Below, in pieces: positions 46,502 to 57,544 of a stretch of DNA of 64,000 nucleotides (the stretch's first letter is position 1; every line of letters begins with the position of its first letter). This stretch comes from Nostoc cf. commune SO-36 (GTDB lineage: Bacteria > Cyanobacteriota > Cyanobacteriia > Cyanobacteriales > Nostocaceae), in contig NZ_AP025732.1 of NCBI RefSeq assembly GCF_023734775.1, positions 1-64,000 on the forward strand. The letters are read 5' to 3'. The translations under genes were made by a program, and so were the position numbers. Under the pieces are notes generated by a model. It ran no database searches. It was given only the letters and a program-made list of their open reading frames with translations, and was not told where the DNA came from.

Positions 46502-47884
46502 TTAGACTATCTCTGCTTTGGGTAGCAATTCACCCAACTTGTCTTGGCGTTTGCGCTTGGCGATCGCACCAGTTGCGCCTACACTAGCAAGGGCTAGTAA
46601 GCCAAGTATTGAAGTAGGTTCGGGGACTCTTTCTGTAACAATACCATCCACCCGAACAACCGATCCTAGTTCTGGGCCAACACCGCGTTTGGTGACGTAT
46701 ATTTGCCCGTCAGGGCCAATATCGATTCCAGCAGACGATTCCAACCCTTCACCGGCAGCAACCAGGATTGTGCGAGTTAAATCTGGAGCAACTTTAATCA
46801 GAGAACCGGGAAGGAACCGTAAGTCACCCTTTAACTGAGACTCGTCGCCGAACTGTAACACCAGCAAATTGCCTTGATCATCAAAGGTTAAGTCTGTGAT
46901 TTGTGTAAACCCATCCAGAAAAACCTCTGGGTTCCCATCTTCGCCGATGCGGAAGATCCGCGATTGATTTTCTGGATATGGAAAACCTGAATATTCGGCA
47001 ACGTACAAGGCTCCATCGGGGCCAATCGTGCCACCTGTAGGTACTGCTTGAATTGCGATGTTTCCTCCTGGAAGCATTTCTACTAACCCTGGAGGCAGTT
47101 CTTGTCCTGGTGGTAAAGGTGGTAATGTCGAGGCACTAAGGACTTTCTTGGGAATTGCGATCGCCTCAGACTCACTTCCATCAAGTTTGATTTTATAAGC
47201 GGCGTTTCCACCACCGTCAACGACATAAGCAGTATCACCACTAACGGTCAAATCAAAGGGGTTGGTAACTACATCCCCACCGTCTGGGTTATTAGTAATT
47301 TCATACTTGCCGAAGTCGAAAATACTTTCCAGCTTTCCGGTATTCAAGTCAGCTTTGAAAAGTTGTGCTAAAAGCGGAGTATTCAGTACTTTATCGGGTG
47401 TGGATGGCGGGAAAGTAGCAAGTTGCTGTGGTGGGATAGTGAATTGAGAACCAAGGTTAAGTGATTCTAAATCACGATTTCCTGGATAACCAGCAAACCC
47501 AGTTAGAAGATAAGCATTCCCCTGAGAGTCGAATTGTATATCTTGAATACCAGCGCCTTGGTTGCCAGTAGGTTGCTCTGCTATAGATTCAAAGTTATTG
47601 AATAGACGCTGTGTGGTTCCATCTGATGCAACTTTGACCAGTGAACCACTATTACCAGCACAGATAGGCTGAAACAAGGTACTCGGAGATGGTTGGCAAT
47701 TCCGTTTCCTCCGATACCTGGCTCTGCTACGTAGAGAGTACCGTCAGGGGCCAAAGCTAACAGCCCGTGCATTACTGACTCCATCAACAACTGTCGTTAG
47801 CGTTGCAGCTTGTACAGATGGCGTTCCACAAATAGCAGCAAAACAAAATGTCAGAGATGTAAGAGCAAATGATTTGAGTTTCAT
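46502..47884 (-). pseudogene. scyE: ScyE, secreted beta-propeller-like protein, two frameshifts
   Basis: ScyD/ScyE family protein of unknown activity, about 460 aa when repaired. True start ATG 47884 (MKLKSFALTSLTFCFAA, a signal peptide). One extra base near 47762 breaks NARA-LALAPDG, and one missing base at 47700-47701 breaks GGNGNCQPSPS; the two cancel, so from about 47700 onward the reading is intact to 46502. The body has NHL-like propeller strands (GTIGPDGALYVAEYSG, LTFDDQGNLLVLQFG, AGIDIGPDGQIYVTKRG) and ends with a PEP-CTERM segment (VPEPTSILGLLALASVG, then RKRQ). Paralogous to scyD, next to it. Predicted extracytoplasmic. Confidence 0.82.
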
Positions 47885-48017
47885 ACCTTTGGAGATTGAG
47901 AATTAAATAAGTGGAAAACTTTATGGTTATTAAAAGATGACTAATCCCAGTCTTTGAGGAACTTAGGATTGGTTTGAAACTCTTTACTTGAGCGCCACAA
48001 ACCCATTTATGGGAGGT

Positions 48018-49266
48018 TTAGTAGCTTCTCTTTTTGTGCAAGCAACCAGCGCCAAAAGCAGCGATCGCTAATATGCCTAAAGCAGAACTCGGTTCAGGGA
48101 CAGATTTGATATTTTCAATTCTGAGAACTTGTCCACCTCCAGGGCGATCGCCTCGGTTTGTGACGTATACTGCGCTATCAGCACCAATAGTCAAGGCGCT
48201 AGGCGACTCTAATCCATTCCCACTCAGAAGAGTTGTGCGTGTCCCATCAGCAGATATTTTGATGACAGAACCATCAAAATCGCCCTTCCAAGCTGACTGA
48301 TTGGCGTACTGCAAAGCATACAAATTGCCCTCAGTATCAAATTCCAAGTCTGTGAGTTGGGTAAAATCCATCGGCGAAGACTGTTGGCTTGCCATCAGCA
48401 CCGACTCGATAGATTTTTGCCCCACCTTCCGGGAAGGGAAAACCAGTAAATTGGCTGATGTAATAAGCGCCATCATGGCCTTTAGTCACACTTGAGGGTA
48501 CTGGTTGACTTGCAAACTGCGATCGCACCACTTCACCTTGAGATGGCACTTGTGCCGGCTCATTGGATGGTGTACCGGAGGGTGGAAAAACTGGATTAGT
48601 CAAGATGTCTTGGGGAAACGCAACTATGGACTGCAAATTACTAGCATCAGTGTTAACACTGAGTAAGTTGTTTGCACCTGCATCAACTGCAACTAACTTA
48701 TTGCCATCTATTGCAAAACCCAAGGGATTGCTACCGACATCACCACCATCGGGATTGTTGGCGAGTTCATAGTTAGCTAAATCGGCAACACTCTTCCAGG
48801 AACTGGTATTAAAATCGGGAGCAATGATTTTACCGAGGTCAGTGTCACCTAAATTGCGATCGCGAAAGGTTGGATCAGCCCCATACCCAATCAGAACATA
48901 AGGTTTACCTGTAGCATCAAATTTGATGTCACGGGGGCCGGCGGCTCCAGTACCATCTGGTAATGCTAAGGAAGGAAGTCCTGTAAGTATGCGCTCGGTC
49001 TTACCATTCTCAATTTTGGTAACTGCACCACTTGTGCCATAGCATAATGAATCGCCTTGACCGCTTGCCGGTGGAACACAAGCGCCACTTCCCCCTATTC
49101 CCGCCTCTGTAACATAGAGATTACCATCAGGGCTAAAGCTCAAACCTCCGGCGTTATATAAACCATCGGCGATGACTGAAAAGGATGCAGCTGAGGCAGC
49201 TTTGATTCCAGAAAAAGCGGCAACACAAAAGGTGAGGAAAGTAATAGTAAGTTGTTTCTGTTTCAT
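48018..49266 (-). pseudogene. scyD: ScyD, secreted beta-propeller-like protein, one frameshift
   Basis: Signal peptide (start 49266; LTITFLTFCVAAFSGIKA), NHL-like repeats (GGLSFSPDGNLYVTEAGIGG, KGHDGAYYISQFTGFPF, LEFDTEGNLYALQYA) and a C-terminal PEP-CTERM tail (SVPEPSSALGILAIAAFG, HKKRSY). One extra T in the AAAA/TTTT run at 48363-48366 breaks the gene at FADGF/TQLTDLEF; removing it gives 415 aa. Paralogue of ScyE. In N. punctiforme the product is thought to act outside the cytoplasm; biochemical activity unknown. Confidence 0.85.
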
Positions 49267-49349
49267 GTGTTGCAGGTAATCTTGAGGAATTAAGGGGGGA
49301 TTTTAAACGCAGAGGGGCGCAAAGGGAAACGCAGAGGAGCGCTGAGGTT

Positions 49350-50316
49350 TTAGTTGGTGACTAGTGCTTCTGGAGTTTTTGGTAGATAGCTCATTCCTCG
49401 ATCAAATGATTTGAGGTTGCCAGCTTTGGCTTCTAGTAAACGTTTGATGTTCATGCTTTCAGCGCCAAAGTCTTCAATTTGAAGTTTGCCGTGGGTGACG
49501 GTTCCGTCTGTTTTCCAGAATGTGATTCGATGCAGAATAAAACCAGAAGCTTCGGGATCAGCGAATGCATAAGCGGTTGGGATGAGTAAGGCTACAGAGC
49601 GCTGATAGTAGTCGTAATCTGGATAAAAATGTTCTTGTTCAAGCAAGTAGTATTTACTCAAACTATGAACACGTACAGATACTTTTACTTTCTGGTCATA
49701 TTCATCTTTGAATTCACCTGATTCAGGAGTAATATCACCATCTGGGTGTAATAAATGCGCCCACTCATCTATGTTGTTTAGGTCTTTTAAGTATTCGATG
49801 CCGATTTCAATTGGGGCATCAACATAAATTGTGTCTGTATCAATAAAGTGGCTGCCTTTAGCTGCTGATGTCAGACCTGCCTTGCGTTCTAAATACTTTG
49901 AGAGAACGACATTCGGAAGTATGTACTGTATGAATTCCCTGCATAATCATCTGAGTTTGCCGTTTGGGATCGACAAAGCTCAACCAATGAAAATACACAC
50001 CTTTTTCATCTGTACCTGGCTCGATGTAGTCTGTAGGAAACAACAAGACAGGGTAAACTTGAAAATATTTCTGATACTCCAATCCGCAGTGCCACTCAAT
50101 GCCATAAAATAGCGGATTTTCTAACTTTTTAACGTGATAGTAAAGATTTTTGTGATAACCGGATGCAGTTCCGAGCCAGGTATCTTCGTCAACTTGTTCT
50201 TTCATCCGGCTATAAAGCGTCCATTCATCCAAGTTCTTTAAACTACAAAGGTAGTCAAAGGCGCTCTCTGGTGAAGTAGCAATATAAGCTGATGTCGCAA
50301 AGGTATTTTTTTCCAC
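49350..50316 (-). pseudogene. scyC: ScyC, cyclase of scytonemin monomer synthesis, one frameshift
   Basis: Known role of the family: cyclisation and decarboxylation of the ScyA coupling product to the tricyclic ketone monomer. Start 50316 (MEKNTFATSAYIATSPESAFDYL). After TSEC the frame shifts: one extra base at 49905-49906 turns CRLSKYLERKAGLTSAA into a frame that stops at 49858-49860. Corrected length 321 aa. Residues about 5-40 and again 180-230 look like two SRPBCC/START-type halves (ATSPESAFDYLCSLKNLDEW and DAPIEIGIEYLKDLNNIDEW), so an internal duplication. Short spacers to scyB and scyD suggest one operon. Confidence 0.85.
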
Positions 50317-50341
50317 TTCTCACTCCTTAAGATAATAAAAA

Positions 50342-51404
50342 TTAAGCTGCGATCGCTTTAGTCTTGTTTCGTTTACCGTTCTGAATACGGTCTTCTGCTA
50401 ATCGCTTGGCAGCATCGTTAGTAGTAACTCCCTGCTGATTAGCAATATCAAAAATTGCTAATAGGGTGTCATAAATGTTATGCACTTGCTTAAAAGCTTT
50501 TTCTTCGTCATAACCAATCATTTCGTTATAAACATTGATTAGCCCTCCAGCATTAATTACATAATCAGGGCTGTAAAGAATTCCTTTCTTTGCAAGCATT
50601 TGGCTATGTAGTTGCTCATTTTCCAATTGATTATTGGCTGCACCAGCAATAATAGAAGCTTGCAGAAAAGGAATTGTATGACTATTAAGAATTCCTCCTA
50701 AAGCGCAAGGAGAAAATATATCTACATCAAGAGAGTAAATTTCGCTTGGCTCGACAATAGTTGCCCCAAAAAGCCGTTTTGCTTCTTCTGCCTTGGCTGG
50801 ATCTACATCGCTAACAAAAAGCTTGACATCATGCTCATGTAAGTGTCGGCAAAGATTTTTGCCTACATTTCCTAAGCCTTGAACTGCAACTTTCATGCCA
50901 TCAAGTCTTTTGCTCTGCCAACGAGATTCTACAGCAGCTTTAATTCCGAGAAAAACTCCTAAAGATGTTATGGGAGCGGGGCCACCAGATTTTTCTGATA
51001 CTCCAACAACATATCTAGTTTCTTGGCTGATTGTCCGCACATCATCAGGGGTAATATTGACATCTTGTCCGGTAATAAAACGCCCATTCAAGCTCTCAAC
51101 AAAACGACCATAAGCTCTCAACAAATCATCTGTTTTATTTTCAGGATTAGCGATAATGACTGCTTTGCCTCCACCAGCCGGAATGTTGGCGCAAGCAGCT
51201 TTATATGTCATTCCCCGACTCAAACGAAAGCGCATCTTTCAAAGCGGCTTCTTCGTTGACGTAAGGCATGAGTCTTGTCGCTCCCATCGCTGGGCCTAAG
51301 CTCGTGTCATGGATGGCAATAATTGCTTTAATTTCGGGATTTTTACCATGACAGAAGAGAACTTGTTCGTGACCCATTTCTCTAACAGTTTCAAATAGCA
51401 GCAT
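50342..51404 (-). pseudogene. scyB: ScyB, leucine dehydrogenase-like tryptophan dehydrogenase, one frameshift
   Basis: Glu/Leu/Phe/Val dehydrogenase family; ScyB oxidatively deaminates tryptophan to indole-3-pyruvate with NAD+. Start 51404 (MLLFETVREMGHEQVLFCH). The frame breaks at KDALRLSRGMTYKAA: an extra base in the AAA/TTT run at 51227-51229. Corrected length 353 aa. Catalytic Lys in MTYKAACANIPAGGGKAVI (after the break), Rossmann site VAVQGLGNVGKNLCRHL, and VINAGGLINVYNE follow. Second gene of the locus, 413 bp after scyA because of repeat DNA. Confidence 0.9.
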
Positions 51405-51817
51405 CTTGACCTCTCGATATTGGTGGGAATTGGTTAGAGAAAGTAATGAACATTACGAAATGTAAGGATATAGACAGAAAAACACTCTCGAATATTAAGA
51501 TTGAGTGAAGTAAGAAATCTCTTAGTGTCCAAAAATCAAACATTTGAAATTCCAGCTTGCTGAGTGTGTTTTTGGCTGGAATAAGAGAGTGAAAAAATAA
51601 ACCGCAAAGGGCGCAAAGAGCGCAAAGGTAAGAGAGTTACAAAGGGTTTTTACATCAGTGTCGTGAATTTTTGAAAGATTGGAATGCTCCCGTGTTTTAC
51701 TCTCTTCCTTAGCGTCCTTCTCTACATGACGCTACACGTTGGCGGTTCGTTAATAAATCTTTGAGCCGGAAGCAAGTAATGTCTGTAACAATCTCATTCG
51801 ATTGCCAGTTTTTAAAA
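51405..51817. repeat. 413-bp repeat-rich spacer between scyA and scyB
   Basis: Contains a CGCAAAG tandem tract (about 51602-51630) and CTTCTCTACATGACGCTACA.. (51718-51751), which resembles the interior of the MITE at 30561-30715. The rest is AT-rich. No gene. A second promoter for scyB onward is possible but not evident. Confidence 0.55.
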
Positions 51818-53702
51818 TTAAATCATTGGAAATGAAACTTGCTTGGCTGGATTTTTAGCCGAACTTGATTTAACTCCTTGTGCTGCTAAACTTTTATTAC
51901 GTGCGCCAGATGGTGCTGGTCGATCAGCGTCAATCACTACATCGATCAGAAAGGGAACATTTGATGCGATCGCTTGTTCTAATGCTGCTTCGATATCTGA
52001 CTCTCTGAGGACTACGATCGCTTCTGCTCCCATACCACGAGCAATCATGGCGAAGTTTGTGGGTGGGAGTGTTGCATCTGCACCCTTTAATCCCAAAATT
52101 TTCATCCCTTGATGGCACATGTTGTAACGCGCATCGTTAAGTACAATCCAAATAGCGGGAATTCTGTATTTCACGGCCGTGCTGATTTCGTTATTCATCA
52201 GCATGGCTCCATCGCCAACAATTCCTACAGCTTTGCTATTGTTCGCCAGCGCTGCACCCAATACTCCGGTGACGGCATGACCCATTGCGCCAACTCCGGT
52301 GCTGACTCGGTAACGATTAGCTTCGGAAAATTGGAGTAGATGAGTTGACCAAGTAAACGAGTTACCGCACTCCGCCATCACTACGGCATCGGTATCTTCA
52401 ACAATGATCTTTTGAATTGCTGCCATCAATACTTCTGGCCGCACTGGATAATCTACATCTGGTGCAGGTTCAATTGCTTTGCGTTCTGGACGAGGTAGCG
52501 ACAAAGTTGTGGAATGAGGAGCATCTGGTAATTGCTGCAATAACTCTTCCACAAAAGCTTTGATATCAGACCGAACTCCGAAAGTTTCAACGTGGGGATA
52601 GGCTACACCTGGCACTTCGGGATCAATATCTACATGGACAAAACCTTCTTTGGGAACTAGCGCCGAACTCCAGAAGGAAGTCGGTTCACCAAGGCGGGTT
52701 CCTAATACGAGTGTGCGTCGTGGAGGTTGCTGTTCCATATAAGTTAAGACGGAAGCATGACCGCCTAAACCTGTGACACCCACAAACTGGGGATGATCTT
52801 CGGGGAAGATACCTTTACCACGGGGTGAACACATGACGGCTGCTCCAGTTCTTTCAGCGAGTTCAAGGATTTCCTCTGCTGCGTCACGCGCACCGAAACC
52901 AACCCAGATGGCAAAAGGGCCAGATGATAATAACTCTACAGATTTAGCGATCGCTTCTTTTGAAGCCGTCATCGGAAACGGAGTAACATCTAGTTCAGGC
53001 AAGGATATATTCTCAAATAAACTTGTCTGCACTGCGGTGGGAATGCTCAAATGGGCGACAAATCCGCCTGGTTGCGCCATAGCTAAAGCAAGTTTGCGGA
53101 AAATCTGCGGTAGTTCAGCCGCAGATTCAATAGTGATTGCATAGTTAAATAGCGCTCCTGAAGTAAAAATCCCTCCAGTTGGCAATGTATAAGTGCTGGT
53201 TTCTTGAATTGCCCAACGTCCACGTTGCGGTGCAGAGGTGCAAGCCGATAGCAAAATTACCTTTGCACCTTCGCCACGAGCTGCAAATAATCCGGTGAGG
53301 GCGTTGGTGATCCCCGGCCCTGCTGTGGTAAAAACTACAGTGGGACGATTGTTAGCAAAGTAAGCTTCGGTCGCGGCAAATGCAGCTCCTGCTTCATGCC
53401 GGAAGTTCAAGACTTCTATATTGCTATTGGATAGCGCACCCCAAAGGCTCGCCATTGCACCACCGGCGACACCAAAGGCGTAGCTTACTCCCAAATTTAC
53501 CAACATTTGAGCGATCGCATCGGCAACTGATAGGGGTGGGGCGACTTCATCGTTTAAAAAAGGCTCAATTGCACCATTTTCTCCGATTCATCAAACTGAC
53601 GTGTATCGTCAGACACAGATTCGACATATCTATTTGCTGGAAATTCCTTGTATGGCTCAGTGGTGATGAGAGGAGAGTTTGAACCAGTATAGTTTGACTC
53701 AT
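51818..53702 (-). pseudogene. scyA: ScyA, ThDP-dependent acyloin-coupling enzyme, N-terminus frameshifted
   Basis: Couples indole-3-pyruvate with p-hydroxyphenylpyruvate. Acetolactate-synthase-like: the ThDP Glu in NFRHEAGAAFAATEAYF, the FAD/middle domain, and the ThDP motif VGDGAMLMNNEISTAVKYRIPAIWIVLNDARYN. From 53506 to the stop the frame is intact (562 aa). Upstream codons are also clearly coding (PANRYVESVSDDTRQFDESEK) but in another frame: one base is missing in the AAAAAA run at 53563-53568. A second missing A near 53694 would connect it to ATG 53702. Repaired, 628 aa, matching the family length. First gene of the locus; upstream lies the repeat-bearing regulatory spacer. Confidence 0.88.
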
Positions 53703-53955
53703 TGGTTTCACATTATTACAGGAAGTTACACAAAGACTTTTCAGTTTACAATCACAGCGCTAGAAATATTTATGGCAAACAACTCTGTTGTTGATGACAG
53801 CGATGACCTAACTTGGTCGGTTGTAGAAATGGTCGATCGCTGCTAATAGATGCTTGTGAGCGCAGTACCAAAAAATTTTTTTACCGAATGCACACAACAG
53901 TTGAGGCTGTGCTTCTTGAAACCAGAATAAGGGAGATGAAGATACTTGTACAATC

Positions 53956-54363
53956 AAAAATCTTTTGATTGAGGTGTCAAATCTTTCGTTTTCATCTTGA
54001 TAGGTAGAGTAATTAAGTAGGTTGGTAGGGAAAAACTAAAGCATATAAACGCCTATAAACTATCAACTAACCTGGATTCAAGCACTTCTCATAATCTTTA
54101 CAAAACTTAATATAGCTACTTTTAATAGTACCTACCTACTTTTTAATATGCATAGCAGGTTTTTAATTTGTGACGAGCGCTATGATAAAAATCTAATTGA
54201 CAATGAAAAATCTTTTGATCTAGGTGTAAATTCTTTCGCTTAAATCGTGATTGCGACATTTCCAGCTTAGTCGATTTAAAAGATTGATATGCTGCGATCG
54301 CAGAAGCATTATATGACCAAAGTTGCAATAAAAAATCTTTTGATATATTTGCAAATTCTTTTG
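53956..54363. promoter_or_regulatory. Three direct-repeat boxes upstream of scyA (candidate operators)
   Basis: Each box has two copies of TCTTTTG or TCTTTCG exactly 21 bp apart: 53961-53967/53982-53988, 54211-54217/54232-54238 and 54336-54342/54357-54363. Each box begins AAAAATCTTTTGAT. The boxes are 250 and 125 bp apart. Two-turn direct repeats suit an AraC-type activator with two helix-turn-helix motifs, such as the response regulator at 57545-58477. They lie 255-660 bp upstream of scyA. Confidence 0.6.
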
Positions 54364-54613
54364 CTTTGGGACTTACACAAGTTTTGATCAGAATTAAAGC
54401 ATGAGCAGAAGTCCACCAGTTTGGCGGTCTTTATCTTGTCACCAAAAACTCTTGGAGTCAATTATTTGTAACGATAAAGACATTGTTTATTAACTTTATT
54501 CAAATGAGAATCGCTATATTTGTCTTGAAAGATGACTAAAAGTTCAGTATTAAATAATAGCAAATAACGTTTTTGTTACACATAAGTGCCTTTTTTGTAC
54601 TTAATACAGGATG

Positions 54614-54675
54614 TAGTGTTTATTTATGACAAAATAAACACTATGTTATACGTGAAAATATACGTATATTTTCAC
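54614..54675. promoter_or_regulatory. Two adjacent perfect palindromes in the scyA-kinase spacer
   Basis: Hairpin TAGTGTTTATTT/AAATAAACACTA (54614-54643, 6-base loop) followed by a perfect 24-bp palindrome at 54652-54675 (arms GTGAAAATATAC/GTATATTTTCAC). About 750 bp upstream of the kinase gene and 910 bp from scyA. Could be operators or an RNA hairpin; unassigned. Confidence 0.45.
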
Positions 54676-55423
54676 TCTCAATGTACTTCTTACGACGGAT
54701 GACTAAGCATATTTTTCTATAGTTATATACATGAGAGAGCAAGTTAAGATAAATTAAGATAATAAACATGCTGAGTAAAATTTTGTTCATTTAGGTCAAG
54801 TCAAGCACTGTACATCGCATTTATGTTAAAAATCAAATGAGTCTACACTAGGACAGCATGGCGTAAATCCAGCCAACATCTTAATTAATCAGACAAGTTG
54901 CTCAAGCAACTGGTTGAAGGTAGTACAACTTCCACTGTTTTGTACTAGTAGTTGGCTAAAGCCCTTGACACGGGAAAGGTTAAAGGATAAAAAATCCTTA
55001 TACTTTAACCTTCCCCCAGTCGAAACCCAGCAATTTTAGGTTGGTGAAACATACTTAGTTCTGCTGTAGGGCTAGTTTAAATTTAAAATATTTTTTCTAC
55101 TTATAGATTAAGAGTTTTCAACTCCTATCTAAGAAGTTTTACTGACTAATCTAAATTTGATTTGTCTGAATTCGCTATTGCCATAAAAGGCTATTGAAGT
55201 CAGTAAAAAACTCTGAATTAATTTAGTTTTTTTAGGAAAAATTAGTTCAATAAGTTTCTATTTACTGGTATGATAAGTTTTGTTAACACCGTTGGTAATT
55301 TTTGCTGTTTTACTAATTAATAATCTGATTTTTTAACAGCCTGACAGTGCAGCAATAATTTAAGTAAATTATGACTATTAATTCATTAATGACTATTGCG
55401 CTGATTAATTACCAGGAGCAACT

Positions 55424-57392
55424 ATGAATATGAATTCTGGCGAACCTACATTGACTAGATCAAACAATCAAAGGGTAATAGAACCAGAAGTAGAGATGAA
55501 CTTTGCTCACTTCCTGATTAATCACGCTGTAGATGCTGCCTTCTGTTTAGGAGCAAGCGCGCAATTTCTTTACGTCAACGATGCGGCTTGCCTAATGACT
55601 GGGTATTCCCGTGAGGAATTACTTTCCATGAGGTTGCATGATATAGAATGTAGACTTTTCTCTACGTAATTGGTCAGAGATTAGCTCACAGAGTTCCGTT
55701 ACCTTTAAATCTCGCTACCGGACAAAAGGAGGTCGGATATTTTTAGTAGAAATATCCATGAACTATGTCAAATACAAAGAGATAGAATTTGGCTGTGCCT
55801 TTGCGCGTGAGAAGACTGATGAAATAGTAGAACTAAGCGTGCAAAAGTGGACTGATGAATTAAGGGATGCCAAAGATAATTTGCAACAGGAATTTTCTCA
55901 ACTCAAGGCCAAAGAAGTAGAACTAGAAACATCTCTTTCTTTGCTTCGTTCTACTCTCGAATCTACTGGCATTGGTATTGTTGCAGTTAACTTTGAGGGA
56001 GATATTCTGAGCTTGAATCAGAAATTTGTTGATATGTGGCAGATCCCGGAGTCCTTAATATTATCCAAGAAATGTCCTCGATGCAAAGCCTTTTTTGAGA
56101 ATCAACTCAAAGATCCAGATGCCTTTAATCGCCTGATTTGGGAAGTATCGAGCCAATCTGATTTCGAGAGCTATGATATTTTGGAGTTGCAAGATGGGAG
56201 AGTTTTTGCACACTACTCTAAACCTCAGTGGCTCAAAGGCAAAATTATTGGTAGAGTGTGGAGTATTTGGGATATTACTCAATCCAAACAGACTGAAGAA
56301 GCATTACGATTGAACGCAACTAGATTTCGAACTTTAGCAGAAACTACAGATACCAGCACTTTTCTGATTCAAGGCACGCGACTTTGCTACATAAATCCAG
56401 CAGTAGAGAAACTCACTGGCTACACAAAAGAGGAACTGCTAACGGGTTTTGATCTTCGCCGACTGATTAAAAGCAAAAAACGCAGGCAGATACGTCAGCA
56501 AGAAGAAGCAGCTAACTTTGAATACCAGGAGATGAGTATTTTAACAAAAAATGGCACAGAGCGCTGGCTAGCCTGTTCAGTTGCCAAGCTTGATGAAGGG
56601 TTGGATTTTGGGGGAAACCCAGTAGAAATGATTGCAGGTATCGATATTACCGATTATAAATATGCAGAATTAGGTCTTAACCAAGCTCTAGAACAAGCCA
56701 AACAACTTAGCGAACTGAGAGCGCGTTTTCTTTCTATGGTTTGCCATCAATTCCGAACTCCGCTAAATATTGTTTCATTTTCTAATAGTTTACTTAAGGA
56801 AGAGGTAGACAAACGTACACAGAAAAAAATACAACCATTACTCGATCACATTCAAAAAGCCACCGAACAACTGAGCCTGATGTTGGATGATATTTTGTTC
56901 TTCTCTAAGGCAGAAGCAGCAAAATTAAACTTTGAACCGAAACCGCTTGAATTAGTTCAGTTTTGTCATGATTTAGTTGCCCAAATGCAGATGAGCGGTA
57001 GCCAAAAACCAATCAATTTTGTAACTCAAGATAAGTCTATAACAGCCTGTATAGATAAAAAACTGTTAGAGCCTATATTGAAGAATTTGCTGGATAATGC
57101 AAGAAAGTATTCTCCCTCAGAAATTGCAATTGAGTTGAAATTATATTGCCAAAATGACAAGTTAACTTTCCAGGTGAAAGACATGGGAATCGGCATTCCA
57201 TTAGCAGATCAACAACGAATATTTGAGCCATTTTACCGTGGAACTAATATTGATCATATACCTGGTACTGGGCTAGGATTATCGATTCTTAAAACCCTTG
57301 TAGATTTACATCACGGTCAAGTTTTTGTAGAAAGTAAACTTGGTGTAAGCAGTACGTTTACGGTAATCCTGCCATTAATAAAATCAGAGTAA
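55424..57392 (+). pseudogene. PAS sensor histidine kinase next to the scytonemin locus, one frameshift
   Basis: Soluble multi-PAS kinase, 655 aa when repaired. PAS1 (about 25-110: VNDAACLMTGYSREELL) is split by one extra base near 55649 (LHDIE-VDFSLRNW); without it the reading is continuous to 57392. PAS2 (about 175-290: LESTGIGIVAVNFEGDILSLNQ), PAS3 (RFRTLAETTDTSTFLIQGTRLCYINPA), HisKA with His in VCHQFRTPLN and HATPase (LLDNARKYSP, DMGIGIP, GTGLGLSI). No membrane segment. RBS GGAG precedes ATG 55424. Corresponds by position to the kinase upstream of the N. punctiforme scytonemin genes; pairs with the regulator 152 bp downstream. Confidence 0.85.
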
Positions 57393-57544
57393 ACTGGTTC
57401 CGAGTTATGAATGTTTAAATCCAGACAGTTGTTAATTAACTAACAATCATAACTCCCGGAACGAGGGAATTTATCTTATGCCTATTTAGATACTCACCAA
57501 AAAGTTTAGTAATCAGCTTCTGCAAAAATCTATAGGAATAAAAA

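Larger units (their letters stand above)
53703..55423. promoter_or_regulatory. 1.7-kb regulatory spacer between scyA and the scytonemin two-component genes
   Basis: Divergent spacer without a credible gene. It contains three direct-repeat motifs (53956-54363, separate entry), two adjacent palindromes (54614-54675, separate entry), heptamer-like runs and a short hairpin-rich part near 54960-55025. AT-rich throughout. The promoters of scyA (minus) and of the kinase gene (plus) must lie here or in its flanks. Confidence 0.6.

Noticed and set aside
54143..54328. 61-aa minus-strand frame in the scyA-kinase spacer
   Set aside because: Covers the second regulatory box, no RBS, low-complexity composition.
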